The notes below the pieces were generated by a model. The model was not told the DNA's origin. It worked only from the letters and a program-made list of their open reading frames with translations, and made no database searches. Below, piece by piece: positions 38,890 to 46,798 of a DNA stretch of 64,000 nucleotides. The translations under genes were made by a program, and so were the position numbers. Source of the DNA: Methanosarcina sp. MSH10X1 (lineage in GTDB: Archaea > Halobacteriota > Methanosarcinia > Methanosarcinales > Methanosarcinaceae). The DNA lies in contig NZ_SCHL01000004.1 in NCBI RefSeq assembly GCF_004099695.1, forward strand, positions 62,001 to 126,000, written 5' to 3'. How positions within the stretch are numbered: the stretch's first letter is position 1; each line of letters starts with the position of its first letter.

Positions 38890-39156
38890 ACGGAAGGTGC
38901 GGAAGGCAAGACTGTCGATATGTCAATCAATGATTTTGCCTTTAACCCCGAGTCGGTTACAGTATCAGCAGGTGACATTGTAAGGTAAACGAACCTTGAT
39001 TCAGCTACTCATACAGTTACGGGTCCGAATTTCGATTCCGGCACACTCCAGGAAGGAGAATCATATGAGTTCCTGTTTACCGACGCAGGCACTTATGAGT
39101 ATTATTGCTCGCTTCATCCTTCCATGCGTGGTACTGTAATAGTTGAGGAGAAGTAA
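38890..39156 (+). pseudogene. Severed cupredoxin domain of the preceding gene
   Basis: In the same reading phase as the gene above, after its TGA, the sequence encodes SINDFAFNPESVTVSAGDIV, then R, a TAA at 38986-38988 (where homologues usually have Trp, as in V-x-W-T-N), then TNLDSATHTVTGPNFDSG and YYCSLHPSMRGTVIVEEK, ending with TAA at 39154-39156. The type 1 copper ligands (H, C, H, M) are intact. Two different stops separate it from expression, and neither can be pyrrolysine (UAG). Confidence 0.85.
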
Positions 39157-39420
39157 AGGTTTGATTTTAGAGCGGACTGAGCCAGGGAAGTACCCGGTCT
39201 GCTCAAAACATTTTATTTTATAAAACTTTATTTTATATCAAGAATTTTTTAAAAACATCTTCCTTTTTCAGGTCACTCTATAATGCCTTTTTATCTAACC
39301 GGACTTAACAGAGATAGCTATAAATGCTCAGAAATCTAATATTATTTATCTAACCTTTCTTTTAAAAGCAGGATTGAACTCACCTGATAACCTGTATAAA
39401 TTTCGGTGAGACATAAAGAC

Positions 39421-40185
39421 ATGGATAAAAAGCAATTAAACGATGAAAGAACAGAATTGCTTTCCCAGATTAATGATATTTTTGACTTTCCTTTAACTTT
39501 GCTGTCACTCTTATGGCTGGTTCTTATTATTGTCGAATTCGTATATGGTCTCTCGGCTTCTCTGCAAAACTTAAGTCTGGTTATCTGGGGAATATTTATC
39601 ATCGATTTTTTTATTGAATTGTATATTTCTCCTATAAAAAAGGATTATTTAAAAAAGAACTGGTTTGTTGCTCTTTCCCTGTTTTTGCCCGCATTAAGAA
39701 TTTTAAAGCTATTTCGCGGATTGAAGCTGGTCAGGTTTGCAAATTCTGTCCGGTCTCTTAATCTGGCCCGACTTCTTTCCTCTTTCAATCGAAGCATAAG
39801 AACAGTCCGGCAGGTAATCAGGAAGAGGGGTTTGAGGTATGTTGTGTTGCTTACGGCTTTGATTACTTTTCTTGGTGCAGCAGGAATGTACAATTTTGAG
39901 CGCCCAGGACTTACTTCCTATTGGGATGCACTATGGTGGACAGCCATGATTATGACTACAATAGGGAGCGCTTACTGGCCAGTTACCCCAGAAGGAAGAG
40001 TACTGGCTTTTTCATTATCAGTTTATGCTTTCTCAATCTTCGGGTACATAACTGCAGCTCTGGCAAGTATGCTTGTCGGGAAAGATAAAGAGGAACTTTC
40101 TTCAAAAGAAATTACAGAACTGCGAAGCGAAGTACAGAATCTTTCCAGCCAAATTGACAGGTTTTTGGAAAAGGAAGAAAGGTAA
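39421..40185 (+). CDS. Voltage-gated-like ion channel with atypical filter
   Basis: 254 residues from the ATG at 39421; a GTG five codons upstream is in frame, but its own first codon overlaps the GGTGAG ribosome-binding site. Six membrane segments are seen, including an arginine/lysine-rich S4 (LRILKLFRGLKLVRFANSVR), and a pore loop WTAMIMTTIGSAYWPVTPEGR before the last helix. The pore has TIGSAYW where potassium channels have TVGYG, so it belongs to the ion-transporter group whose selectivity is uncertain. The C-terminus is a coiled coil (EITELRSEVQNLSSQIDRFL). Confidence 0.85.
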   Translation: MDKKQLNDERTELLSQINDIFDFPLTLLSLLWLVLIIVEFVYGLSASLQNLSLVIWGIFIIDFFIELYISPIKKDYLKKNWFVALSLFLPALRILKLFRGLKLVRFANSVRSLNLARLLSSFNRSIRTVRQVIRKRGLRYVVLLTALITFLGAAGMYNFERPGLTSYWDALWWTAMIMTTIGSAYWPVTPEGRVLAFSLSVYAFSIFGYITAALASMLVGKDKEELSSKEITELRSEVQNLSSQIDRFLEKEER

Positions 40186-40234
40186 GTTTGCTGGAATTTT
40201 AAACGGCCTTTGCAATCGGCTGGTTATCCGATTC

Positions 40235-40465
40235 TTAATTCCTGCCTGAATTCTTAAGAAGACGGATTAAACCGGCAAAAGCTACAAATACCCATGTCCC
40301 TTCTAAAATTACAAAGGGCATATAGTCAATAAGAACTGACGCATAACACGAAAGCCCGGCTCCCACCAAATTAAGGGTCGCATAGGTTTTCGTATCATAC
40401 GCCAGAATTTCGAAAAGGTTGAGGAGAAATGCCATCAGCAGCAGAAGTACACCTGTCGAGCCCAC
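40235..40465 (-). CDS. Small CBU_0592-like membrane protein
   Basis: 76 residues with two to three membrane helices. The order LNLVGAGLSCYASVLIDYMP, FVILEGTWVFVAFAGLIRLL matches the CBU_0592-type small membrane family (L-N-x-x-G, then E-G-x-W). Function unknown. Start appears to be GTG. It lies about 105 nt downstream of the ferric reductase-like gene on the same strand and may share its transcript. Confidence 0.75.
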   Translation of the reverse strand: MGSTGVLLLLMAFLLNLFEILAYDTKTYATLNLVGAGLSCYASVLIDYMPFVILEGTWVFVAFAGLIRLLKNSGRN

Positions 40466-40570
40466 TATTAATGAAAGTTAGATCATCCCCGGACAATATA
40501 ACTTTAGTTTTTATATATTTTCTGTTTTTATTCAGTTAAGTATACAGCTCTGGTCAGGAGTTTCAATTGC

Positions 40571-41215
40571 TTATCGCCTTTTTCGTCCTGATGAAAATCT
40601 TTTGTGTATAAATATAACGGTCACAGTAATTGCCATTGCAATTGCAAGTACCCTCATTATAACCAGTTCGAAGTCGTCACCTAACATCAGGGCGTGTACT
40701 GTGACGAGTAAGAAGGCCAGGTAACTGAGGTAATGGATTTTCCTCCAGTCTCTGTACTTCTTCCTGTATAACGCAATTCCGGCAGCCAGAAAGAAGAGGT
40801 AAAAAGCCGGACGACCTGCCAACCCAATGAAAACATTTGTTGGAGAAATAGGCGAAAAAATTCCAATTCCTCTCCCCTGTAAAACAAAAGTCAGTGGATG
40901 AATAAGGATTAGCAGTAACCCAATTCTCGCCAGATTATGGTGAGCTTTCATAAAAGGAAGTCCTGATATTTTTTTCATTTTGGCCATATATTCTGATGTG
41001 ACTATTGCGAGGAACACGGTCAGGTAACCGAAAGTTCCTGCAAACCGGCGTATCGCCTCAATAGGCTCTTCAGCGTACCGAAGGATAGTATATGTTATAA
41101 ACACGATTATGAGTAGAAGTATGCCGTAGATCGGGTAAAAATATTTATTCGAGGTTCCTTTGCCTGAGCTGTCCTTACCTTTGCTGTAACCTGTATGTTT
41201 TTCCGCCTTATCCAA
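40571..41215 (-). CDS. Ferric-reductase-like heme membrane protein
   Basis: 214 residues, six membrane helices of the ferric reductase/MsrQ fold, expected to bind heme b. His residues are placed in two helices: LARIGLLLILIHPLTFV and YLSYLAFLLVTVHALML. There is no flavin or NAD domain, as in MsrQ-type proteins that depend on a partner. The start is a TTG at 41215, and the usual ribosome-binding site is replaced by a run of ten G (41223-41232 as C on the plus strand). The electron donor and partner are unknown. Confidence 0.8.
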   Translation of the reverse strand: MDKAEKHTGYSKGKDSSGKGTSNKYFYPIYGILLLIIVFITYTILRYAEEPIEAIRRFAGTFGYLTVFLAIVTSEYMAKMKKISGLPFMKAHHNLARIGLLLILIHPLTFVLQGRGIGIFSPISPTNVFIGLAGRPAFYLFFLAAGIALYRKKYRDWRKIHYLSYLAFLLVTVHALMLGDDFELVIMRVLAIAMAITVTVIFIHKRFSSGRKRR

Positions 41216-41222
41216 AATAATT

Positions 41223-41232
41223 CCCCCCCCCC
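41223..41232 (-). promoter_or_regulatory. G10 tract in the ribosome-binding position
   Basis: Ten consecutive Cs on the plus strand, that is G10 on the minus strand, 7-8 nt before the TTG start of the ferric-reductase-like gene. It can serve as a ribosome-binding site, and its length may vary by slippage. Confidence 0.6.
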
Positions 41233-41978
41233 GAAGGTAATTCCATTATTATTTTCCCAATGACATCAGTGCTTTTAGGAATACAGTAGTCTACCGGTTT
41301 TTCTCAAAAAATCGATTAAAGCCTTTTTATATTTTTACCTGTCGAAAATTAACCTTTATCACTATTATTAGATTAAATTTAATCACATTAAAAGTGTATC
41401 TTATTAACAAAATTGAATCTTATTGTTAAATTGTATTCATCTGCCATTTTCCGGCGTCACGCCGGCATAGTTGCAGGTTATGCCAGGACTTAAATTTACC
41501 TTTTTAAATTAATTTCCTGAATTAGTGATAGAATTTTATACAGAAATCACCCTTGAGGCTGCTAAAGTCAAGCATGAAATGGGATCTCATGTGAAAATTT
41601 TCTAAAAAAATAATAACTTCAATAATTATACTTATATAGTGACGTTATCTGGGACGACCTGAAGCGCACCTGTGAAATATATATTATTAAATATATCTAC
41701 TTAATTGATTATGGTTCCTTATTTATATTTCTATATATATTATATCCTCTAAATCATAATCTTTTGTTGTACGTCTCAATTGTTGGCGCGATTTGAATCC
41801 TTTTCATCAACAGAGTGTTTTCAGCAGTAAAAGAAGGTAAATTAGCTAGTATTATGTCTTCTCAACATAACGCGGATGATTAATTGGTATAATTATCTTC
41901 AAGCGCCCTATCTGACGATGGAAATGTGTTAAAAAGCCGACAGCTTTAGAAACGTATCAATTTAGGGAGTGTACACAA
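41233..41978. other. Long upstream region of the first mini-repeat gene
   Basis: Nearly 750 nt without a gene. The last 300 nt form the conserved leader described in the next entry. The first part (to about 41640) contains only TATA-like AT stretches. Confidence 0.5.
41675..41978 (+). promoter_or_regulatory. Conserved promoter and leader of mini-repeat gene 1
   Basis: A TATA-like stretch (ctatatatattatatcctc, 41731-41749) is followed by aatcataatcttttgttgtac and a ~210 nt leader. The same order of blocks occurs at 44152-44446 and, more diverged, at 45523-45768. The last 38 nt, including the start codon (from tttagaaacgtatcaattta), are identical to gene 2. Confidence 0.75.
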
Positions 41979-42341
41979 ATGGGTATATTTAAAAAGACAA
42001 TGAGTATCTTGGTGATGGTTCTCTTCGTACTGTCACTGATAGCTGCGTCAGCTAGCGCATGTGACGATAAAGACAAATGTGACGATAAAGACAAGTGTGA
42101 CGATAAAGACAAGTGTGACGATAAAGACAAGTGTGACGATAAAGACAAGTGTGACGATAAAGATGGGTACGACTTGAATGACGGGTACGACTTGAATGAC
42201 AGGTACGACTGGAATGACAAGTGCGACTGGAAAGACAGGTGTGGCAGCGGCTTCAATTGTTTTGACTTCAATTGTTTTGGGTTCTTTAATTTCTTTAGCT
42301 TCTGTGGGAGCGGCTGTAACTGGTTTAGCTGCTGGTGTTAA
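41979..42341 (+). CDS. Small exported DxxDK-repeat Cys/Trp protein, member 1
   Basis: 120 residues. Signal peptide: KKTMSILVMVLFVLSLIAASASA. Then seven CDDKDK-type hexapeptides (coded by near-identical 18-bp units, gtgacgataaagacaagt), a YDLND/YDWND set, CDWKDRCGSG, and an aromatic C-terminal region ending CGSGCNWFSCWC. Cys occurs in every unit and at the extreme C-terminus. I recognise no family. It is the first of three similar proteins. An exported metal-binding, disulfide-linked or modified peptide is possible; all functional ideas are inference. It has a shared leader and a 3' structured region. Confidence 0.8.
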   Translation: MGIFKKTMSILVMVLFVLSLIAASASACDDKDKCDDKDKCDDKDKCDDKDKCDDKDKCDDKDGYDLNDGYDLNDRYDWNDKCDWKDRCGSGFNCFDFNCFGFFNFFSFCGSGCNWFSCWC

Positions 42342-42886
42342 CAACTAAACTGGCATGAATGTGAGTATAAAACAGACTAAACAGACTAAGACCCGTTCGT
42401 ATGGCTCTGCGTTGAATTGCTGGGACAGCAAGACCTTCAGCCTCTCAATATCTAAAATACCTATGGAGGCGCTCTCTTTACAGGATTTACGTGCCTGGAG
42501 GGTAAAAAAGGCGTTAATACGCTTGCGACAGATTATGAATTAAATTTTAAAGTTTCATGCAATTGGTCTTTCAATTGAACCGCGTAAATTTTTTCCTGTG
42601 CTTACCAGCAATTCTCGAAGCAGGCTTACGAAGGAGTCCCATTATATATTTTTTATAATTATGTATCTGGAAAGTTAACTTTATTTTTGCTACATTTTTA
42701 AGTTTTCCTGCGTATACTTTAATTTATGGGGGAAGTCAAGAGCCTCCAGTTACTGTTTCTATCCGGCTCACAGCAGTTTTTCTCTTCCGGAATACCAGGA
42801 GATTTTTACCTGATGATGCTAACCCTGAGTAATCTGTTATTTGTATTAATTTCTAGTGCTTCGATTCCTAATAATTTCTTTTTCTT
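42342..42886. other. Region downstream of gene 1, partly structured
   Basis: Contains the structured element below. The open frame at 42355-42543 lies inside that element and has no ribosome-binding site, so I do not count it as a gene. Confidence 0.45.
42390..42638 (+). ncRNA. Candidate structured 3' RNA element, copy 1
   Basis: Ends pair as gacccgttcgta (42390) with tacgaaggagtc (42627), with mismatches. Inside lie the hairpin ttgctg-gga-cagcaa (about 42416), the stem atttacg/cgtaaat (42485/42583), and a hairpin gcgt-taat-acgc. The same arrangement occurs in copy 2 and its outer helix in copy 3. Confidence 0.55.
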
Positions 42887-44041
42887 TTAGATTATAATTC
42901 CTCCAGGCATTTTGTCCCTTTCTTCAATATTATATTTCCAGGTAAAAATTACTGGCTTTTCGTTAACTTGGTTTATATATTGACTAATTCTTTCTTTTAA
43001 TTAATTTATTGAGTCGATTCTTGGCCCCCTTACACTCTTCTTGCCATTTTACTGAAAAAAACTTTCAGCTATATTTATCCACGAACCATTTTTAGGCGTG
43101 AATACAAATTCAAATTTATCAGGAATAGTTTCCAAGTATTCTAAAGTTTCCATTGAGGTATGTATTTTGTTATTATCCACCAGAATTTTGATCTTTTCTT
43201 TTGGATAAATTAATTCAAGTCCTTTAAGATTGAATGAATTCCCAACTTTTATGTTGTTCAAATACTTTGTAATTGATTCTTCCAGAGATCAAATCAATTC
43301 CAGCTAACAGCGAAAGAGTTCCATGTCTTTTGTATTCATAATCTCTTGCTATTGTAGAATAATGCCCTTCTACCGGCATTAGATCGGAGTAAACATTTCC
43401 AATTGCTTGAATACCAGGTTTTTTATCATAAGAAATAATTACTGATTCAATCTCTTCTTTTTTTATATTTTTCACTTAATTCATTAGCTTCTCTATATAT
43501 CACCAAGACATTGGCTGCTTTTTGATCAAATTCTGGATCAACTTTAGCAACATAATATTTGATCTTATGTGGTTTTATATTGCTTGCAATAAGAATTTTT
43601 GAATTGTTCCCTGATTTATCTTCGATAAATCAGGGTGTCCTTCTTTGATACAGTTCTCTCGGATATGTTTCGCAAGAAGTCTCTGAGTCCAGATTTCATG
43701 AGGATAACCAGGATTTTTTTTGGCTTCATACATGCAAGTGAAATTATAAAAGCCCGTGATTCGGCACTAATGTCTTGAGGTCTCCCGCGTCTGTATGTGT
43801 CTACTAAACCCCCTTTAACCCCTAAATCTAAAACTTTTTTTATCACTTTTCTTACAGTTTTATAATCTACTTTCAACTCTTTGGATATCTCAGTATCGTT
43901 TATTCCCTGATAGCTTAAAAGTATGATTTTAGGTCTTTCAACAATGCTTACTGCTTAATTTCTAGATCGGCTGAGCTTGATAAGATAGTCTAAATATTTT
44001 TGAGTAAATGATAATTTTGGGCGACGGCTTATACGAGACAT
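42887..44041 (-). pseudogene. Broken IS630-type transposase
   Basis: Fragments in order along the minus strand: an N-terminal piece (SRISRRPKLSFTQKYLDYL) ended by TAA, a helix-turn-helix segment (NDTEISKELKVDYKTVRKVI), an R/G-P linker, then YDKKPGIQAIGNVYSDLMP, and the DDE endonuclease part KILVDNNKIHTSMETLEYLE and FVFTPKNGSWINIAESFF, and a C-terminal piece (QYINQVNEKPVIFTWKYN). Stops and frameshifts split it into at least four frames, so it cannot be functional. It lies between the first two mini-repeat units. I could not define terminal inverted repeats. Confidence 0.88.
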
Positions 44042-44151
44042 AAGGTTATTTATCTAACAGTTAATATAATTATTTTATGGGTTTATATCAGAATCGAAGT
44101 ACTAATATAAACACTATTGTCCGAAATGGTCAGATATGCGCTCGTAAAGAA

Positions 44152-44446
44152 TATGTTATAAAATATATCTTTTTAATTAATGATGGTTTCTTATGTATAT
44201 TTCTGTATATATTATATTCTTCAAATCATAATCTCCTGTTGGTACATCAATTCGTTGGCGCAATTCAGGTCATTTTCACCGGTAGATCGTTTTTCAGCAG
44301 TAAAAGGGGGTAAATTTGCCAGTATTATATCTTCCTAAATAACTTGGGGGATTAACTGGTAAAATAACATTCAAGCTGTACTTGCCGATGGAAAAGGGCT
44401 AAAAACCGACATTTTAGAAACGTATCAATTTAGGGAGTGTACACAA
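44152..44446 (+). promoter_or_regulatory. Conserved promoter and leader of mini-repeat gene 2
   Basis: Same block order as copy 1: TATA-like tgtatatattatattcttc (44204-44222), aatcataatctcctgttgg, aattcgttggcgcaattc, and the 38-nt block identical to copy 1 just before the ATG. Confidence 0.75.
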
Positions 44447-44758
44447 ATGGGAATGTTTAAAAAGACAATGAGTATTTTAGTGATGGTCCTTTTCGTACTA
44501 TCACTAACAGCAGCGTCAGCCAGTGCAGGCGGGAACTGGAAATGCAAGGACAAGTGCGACTGGAAAGACAAGTGTGACTGGAAAGACAGGTGCGACTGGA
44601 AAGACAAGTGCGACTGGAAAGACAAGTGTGACTGGAAAGACAAGTGTGACTGGAAAGACAAGTGTGACTGGAAAGGTAAGTCCAGCGGCTTCTTTGGGTT
44701 CTTTGGCTTCTTTAGCTTCTTTGGAAGCAGCTGTAACTGGTTTGACAGCTGGTGCTAA
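44447..44758 (+). CDS. Small exported DxxDK-repeat Cys/Trp protein, member 2
   Basis: 103 residues. The signal peptide is nearly identical to member 1 (KKTMSILVMVLFVLSLTAAS). The mature protein has about eight CDWKDK hexapeptides, coded by nearly identical 18-bp units, then SSGFFGFFGFFSFFGSSCNWFDSWC split as a Gly/Phe-rich segment and a Cys-Asn-Trp ... Trp-Cys end. Every unit has one Cys and one Trp. It is clearly the duplicate of member 1, though the repeat is changed from CDDKDK. Function unknown. Confidence 0.8.
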   Translation: MGMFKKTMSILVMVLFVLSLTAASASAGGNWKCKDKCDWKDKCDWKDRCDWKDKCDWKDKCDWKDKCDWKDKCDWKGKSSGFFGFFGFFSFFGSSCNWFDSWC

Positions 44759-44797
44759 CAGCTAAACTGGCATTAATGTAAATATAAAACATACTAC

Positions 44798-45050
44798 GAC
44801 CCATTCGTAAAGCCCTCCATCAAATTGTTGGACAGCGAGGCCCTCAGCCTCTCAATCTCTAAAATACTGATGGGGAGATTTGTTAACAGGATTTACGCGC
44901 CTGAAGGGTAAAAAAAGTGTTAATACGCTTGCAACAGATGTTATATATTAGATGATTTGAAGTTTCGTGAGACTGGTCTTCTTGATTAACCCCCGCGTAA
45001 ATCTTTCTGGTGCTTACCAGCAATCATCGATGCAGGCTTACGAATGAGTC
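44798..45050 (+). ncRNA. Candidate structured 3' RNA element, copy 2
   Basis: Outer strands gacccattcgtaaagcc (44798) and ggcttacgaatgagtc (45035-45050) form about 15 pairs with one mismatch and one bulge. The inner stem gatttacgcg (44890) pairs perfectly with cgcgtaaatc (44994). The hairpin ttgttg-ga-cagcga keeps pairing with G-U wobbles relative to copy 1. Confidence 0.6.
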
Positions 45051-45768
45051 TCATTACATCTTTTTTATAGCTATATATCTGGCAAATTAATTTTAGGTAT
45101 TACAGTGTTTTTCAGGTTTCAACCTTTCGGACAGCCTTTAATTTATGTAGAAATCGCTAGCCTCCTTTTTTCATTTCCATCAGGTTCTTGAATGAATCCC
45201 TGCTCTTATAAAAAAAGAGCCAGCTGTTAATCCTGCCTGAGATCCGTCGAAAGAGATTGGTTTTTCTGAGTTGTTTTTTCGGTAGTGACTTCTACGGTAT
45301 ACATATTGGGGTTTTTAAGTAAATTAAAAATTAGTTGAGCAAAGTTGAAAATAGGTTCTAAGTATTAATCTTAAAGTCTTATTCTAACTAAAATTAAGGG
45401 CCGGGTAATAGCTTTAATAGAACAATGCTATCATAAATACAATTTTTAGGAGACCTCTCCAGAAACCAGACTGAATAATGTCGATTTTCAATTAATAAGG
45501 GTTTCTGATTATTATTTCTTTAGATATTATATTCTCTGGATTATAATCACCTACTGATACAATTTGGGGATACTTTTCATCGGCTTATACTTCCTCGATA
45601 TATACCAAGAGGATATGGGGTGGAGTTTTTACCAGTAGCTGTCTGTCGTGAACAGATGCCGGGTGGCTAATAGTTAAAAAAAATTAATTCAGTTTGGGGC
45701 CGATGAAATCTAAACTGAGTATTAATCCCGGATTGTGCCGATGTTACAAAATTTGTGGAGTGTAATAA
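45051..45768. other. Intergenic region before gene 3
   Basis: About 720 nt. The last 245 nt are the leader region of gene 3 (next entry). Between about 45180 and 45400 I see only AT-rich DNA without repeats. Confidence 0.45.
45523..45768 (+). promoter_or_regulatory. Promoter and leader of mini-repeat gene 3
   Basis: TATA-like agatattatattctctgg (45522-45539), then attataatcacctactgatac and acttttcatcgg, in the same order and spacing as in copies 1 and 2. The start is about 230 nt downstream, and a GGAG ribosome-binding site precedes it. Confidence 0.6.
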
Positions 45769-46113
45769 ATGGGAACAATCAGATTGATAAAGAAGACACT
45801 GTGCATGCTTATGCTGGTTTCTTTCGTAGCCGCAATATCAGTTACATCAGTTAGCGCAGCAAAGGATGGATATGGCGGATATGATAGGTTCGACAAGAAG
45901 TTCGACAGATTCGATAAAAAGTTCGACAGATTCGACAAGAAGTTCGACAGATTCGACAAGAAATATGACAGGTTCGATAAGTTCGATAGGTATGACAGGT
46001 TCGACAGGTATGACAGGTTCGACAGATTCGACAAGTGCAAGTTCGATTTTGGAGGCAAGTGTAATTTCTTTGGTTTTGATTTCTTCGGAAAGGACCGTTG
46101 CGGGTGGTGTTAA
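45769..46113 (+). CDS. Small exported DxxDK-repeat protein, member 3
   Basis: 114 residues. The signal peptide differs from the others (LIKKTLCMLMLVSFVAAISV) but has the same length and A-x-A-type cleavage region. The repeat is now the seven-residue FDRFDKK (units near 21 bp at DNA level: gttcgacagattcgacaaga), which keeps the D-x-x-D-K spacing but replaces Cys/Trp with Phe. The C-terminus holds the few cysteines: CKFDFGGKCNFFGFDFFGKDRCGWC (ends Trp-Cys like member 2). The three members therefore share architecture, not exact repeat sequence. Confidence 0.78.
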   Translation: MGTIRLIKKTLCMLMLVSFVAAISVTSVSAAKDGYGGYDRFDKKFDRFDKKFDRFDKKFDRFDKKYDRFDKFDRYDRFDRYDRFDRFDKCKFDFGGKCNFFGFDFFGKDRCGWC

Positions 46114-46181
46114 GACCAAACCGGTCAGGCTATAAAGTATAGATTAAACTAGCCTGACTACAAACGTGTAAACTTGTAACA

Positions 46182-46324
46182 GCTCGTTCGCATATGCCAT
46201 GTCAGATTGCAGGGGAAAGACCTGCCCTTTATGGAATAAAATACATCAGACAAATCCAGAAGTATACCAGCGGTCTTTCCTCCTGTTACTGACCGGCAAC
46301 CTCAAAGCATGTGGGCGAACGAGT
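46182..46324 (+). ncRNA. Candidate structured 3' RNA element, copy 3 (shorter)
   Basis: Outer helix gctcgttcgc (46182-46191) pairs with gcgaacgagt (46315-46324) with one G-U, and extends through atatgc/gcatgt after a small bulge. An internal hairpin gcagg ... cctgc (46214-46230) is present. Compared with copy 2, two base pairs in the outer helix have changed on both strands. Confidence 0.5.
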
Positions 46325-46798
46325 CTTATTTGATATTTTTGCAGGTATAATTTGCTGCAAATTCCGGGAATTGTAACGGCTTTGATTTTCAATTCTGTTT
46401 CTTTCGGTCTTATTTGCAAAGCAAATCCGAGATCCGGATAATTGTTTCTACTTTTACCTGGCGCTTAGCTTTCCATGTTTTCCTGTCTAATTTTCAGGTT
46501 GTATGCTAATTTTCCAGGTAGTTTTTCCTCTCATGAGTTCCAGTCTACTTTCTTAACCGGTTTGATGCCCATTTTTATTTAGTGGTCTGCCTGATAAATT
46601 GCGGATTTGAGATAATCCTCAGACCGGAAAAATTTAATTTTTAGAAATGTTTTATACTTTTTAAGGAATATACTTATATCATAAAGGGATTCTAACAGAT
46701 AAAATTAATTCCTAAAGAATATCTATGCATACGGGCAAAAAGATAAATGTGCCTATCCACTTCTTTGATATTAAATTTATAATGGTGGAGGAATCGAA
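46325..46798. other. Intergenic region before the rhodanese gene
   Basis: 474 nt with no gene. A TATA-like sequence (tatacttttta ... ggaatatacttatatc, 46645-46680) and the GGTGGAGGAA ribosome-binding site of the rhodanese lie at its end. Confidence 0.4.

Noticed and set aside
41957-42344. Minus-strand open frames with FIVTLV or HLSLSS repeats opposite mini-repeat gene 1 (also at 44425-44661 and 45744-46119)
   Set aside because: These mirror the coding repeats on the plus strand. The plus frames share signal peptide, leader and start among three copies; the minus frames do not.
42355-42543. 62-codon frame after mini-repeat gene 1 (and frames at 44523-44765 and 45866-46135)
   Set aside because: The first lies within the conserved, base-paired 3' element and is not kept open in copy 2. 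The other two are shifted readings of the repeat genes themselves.
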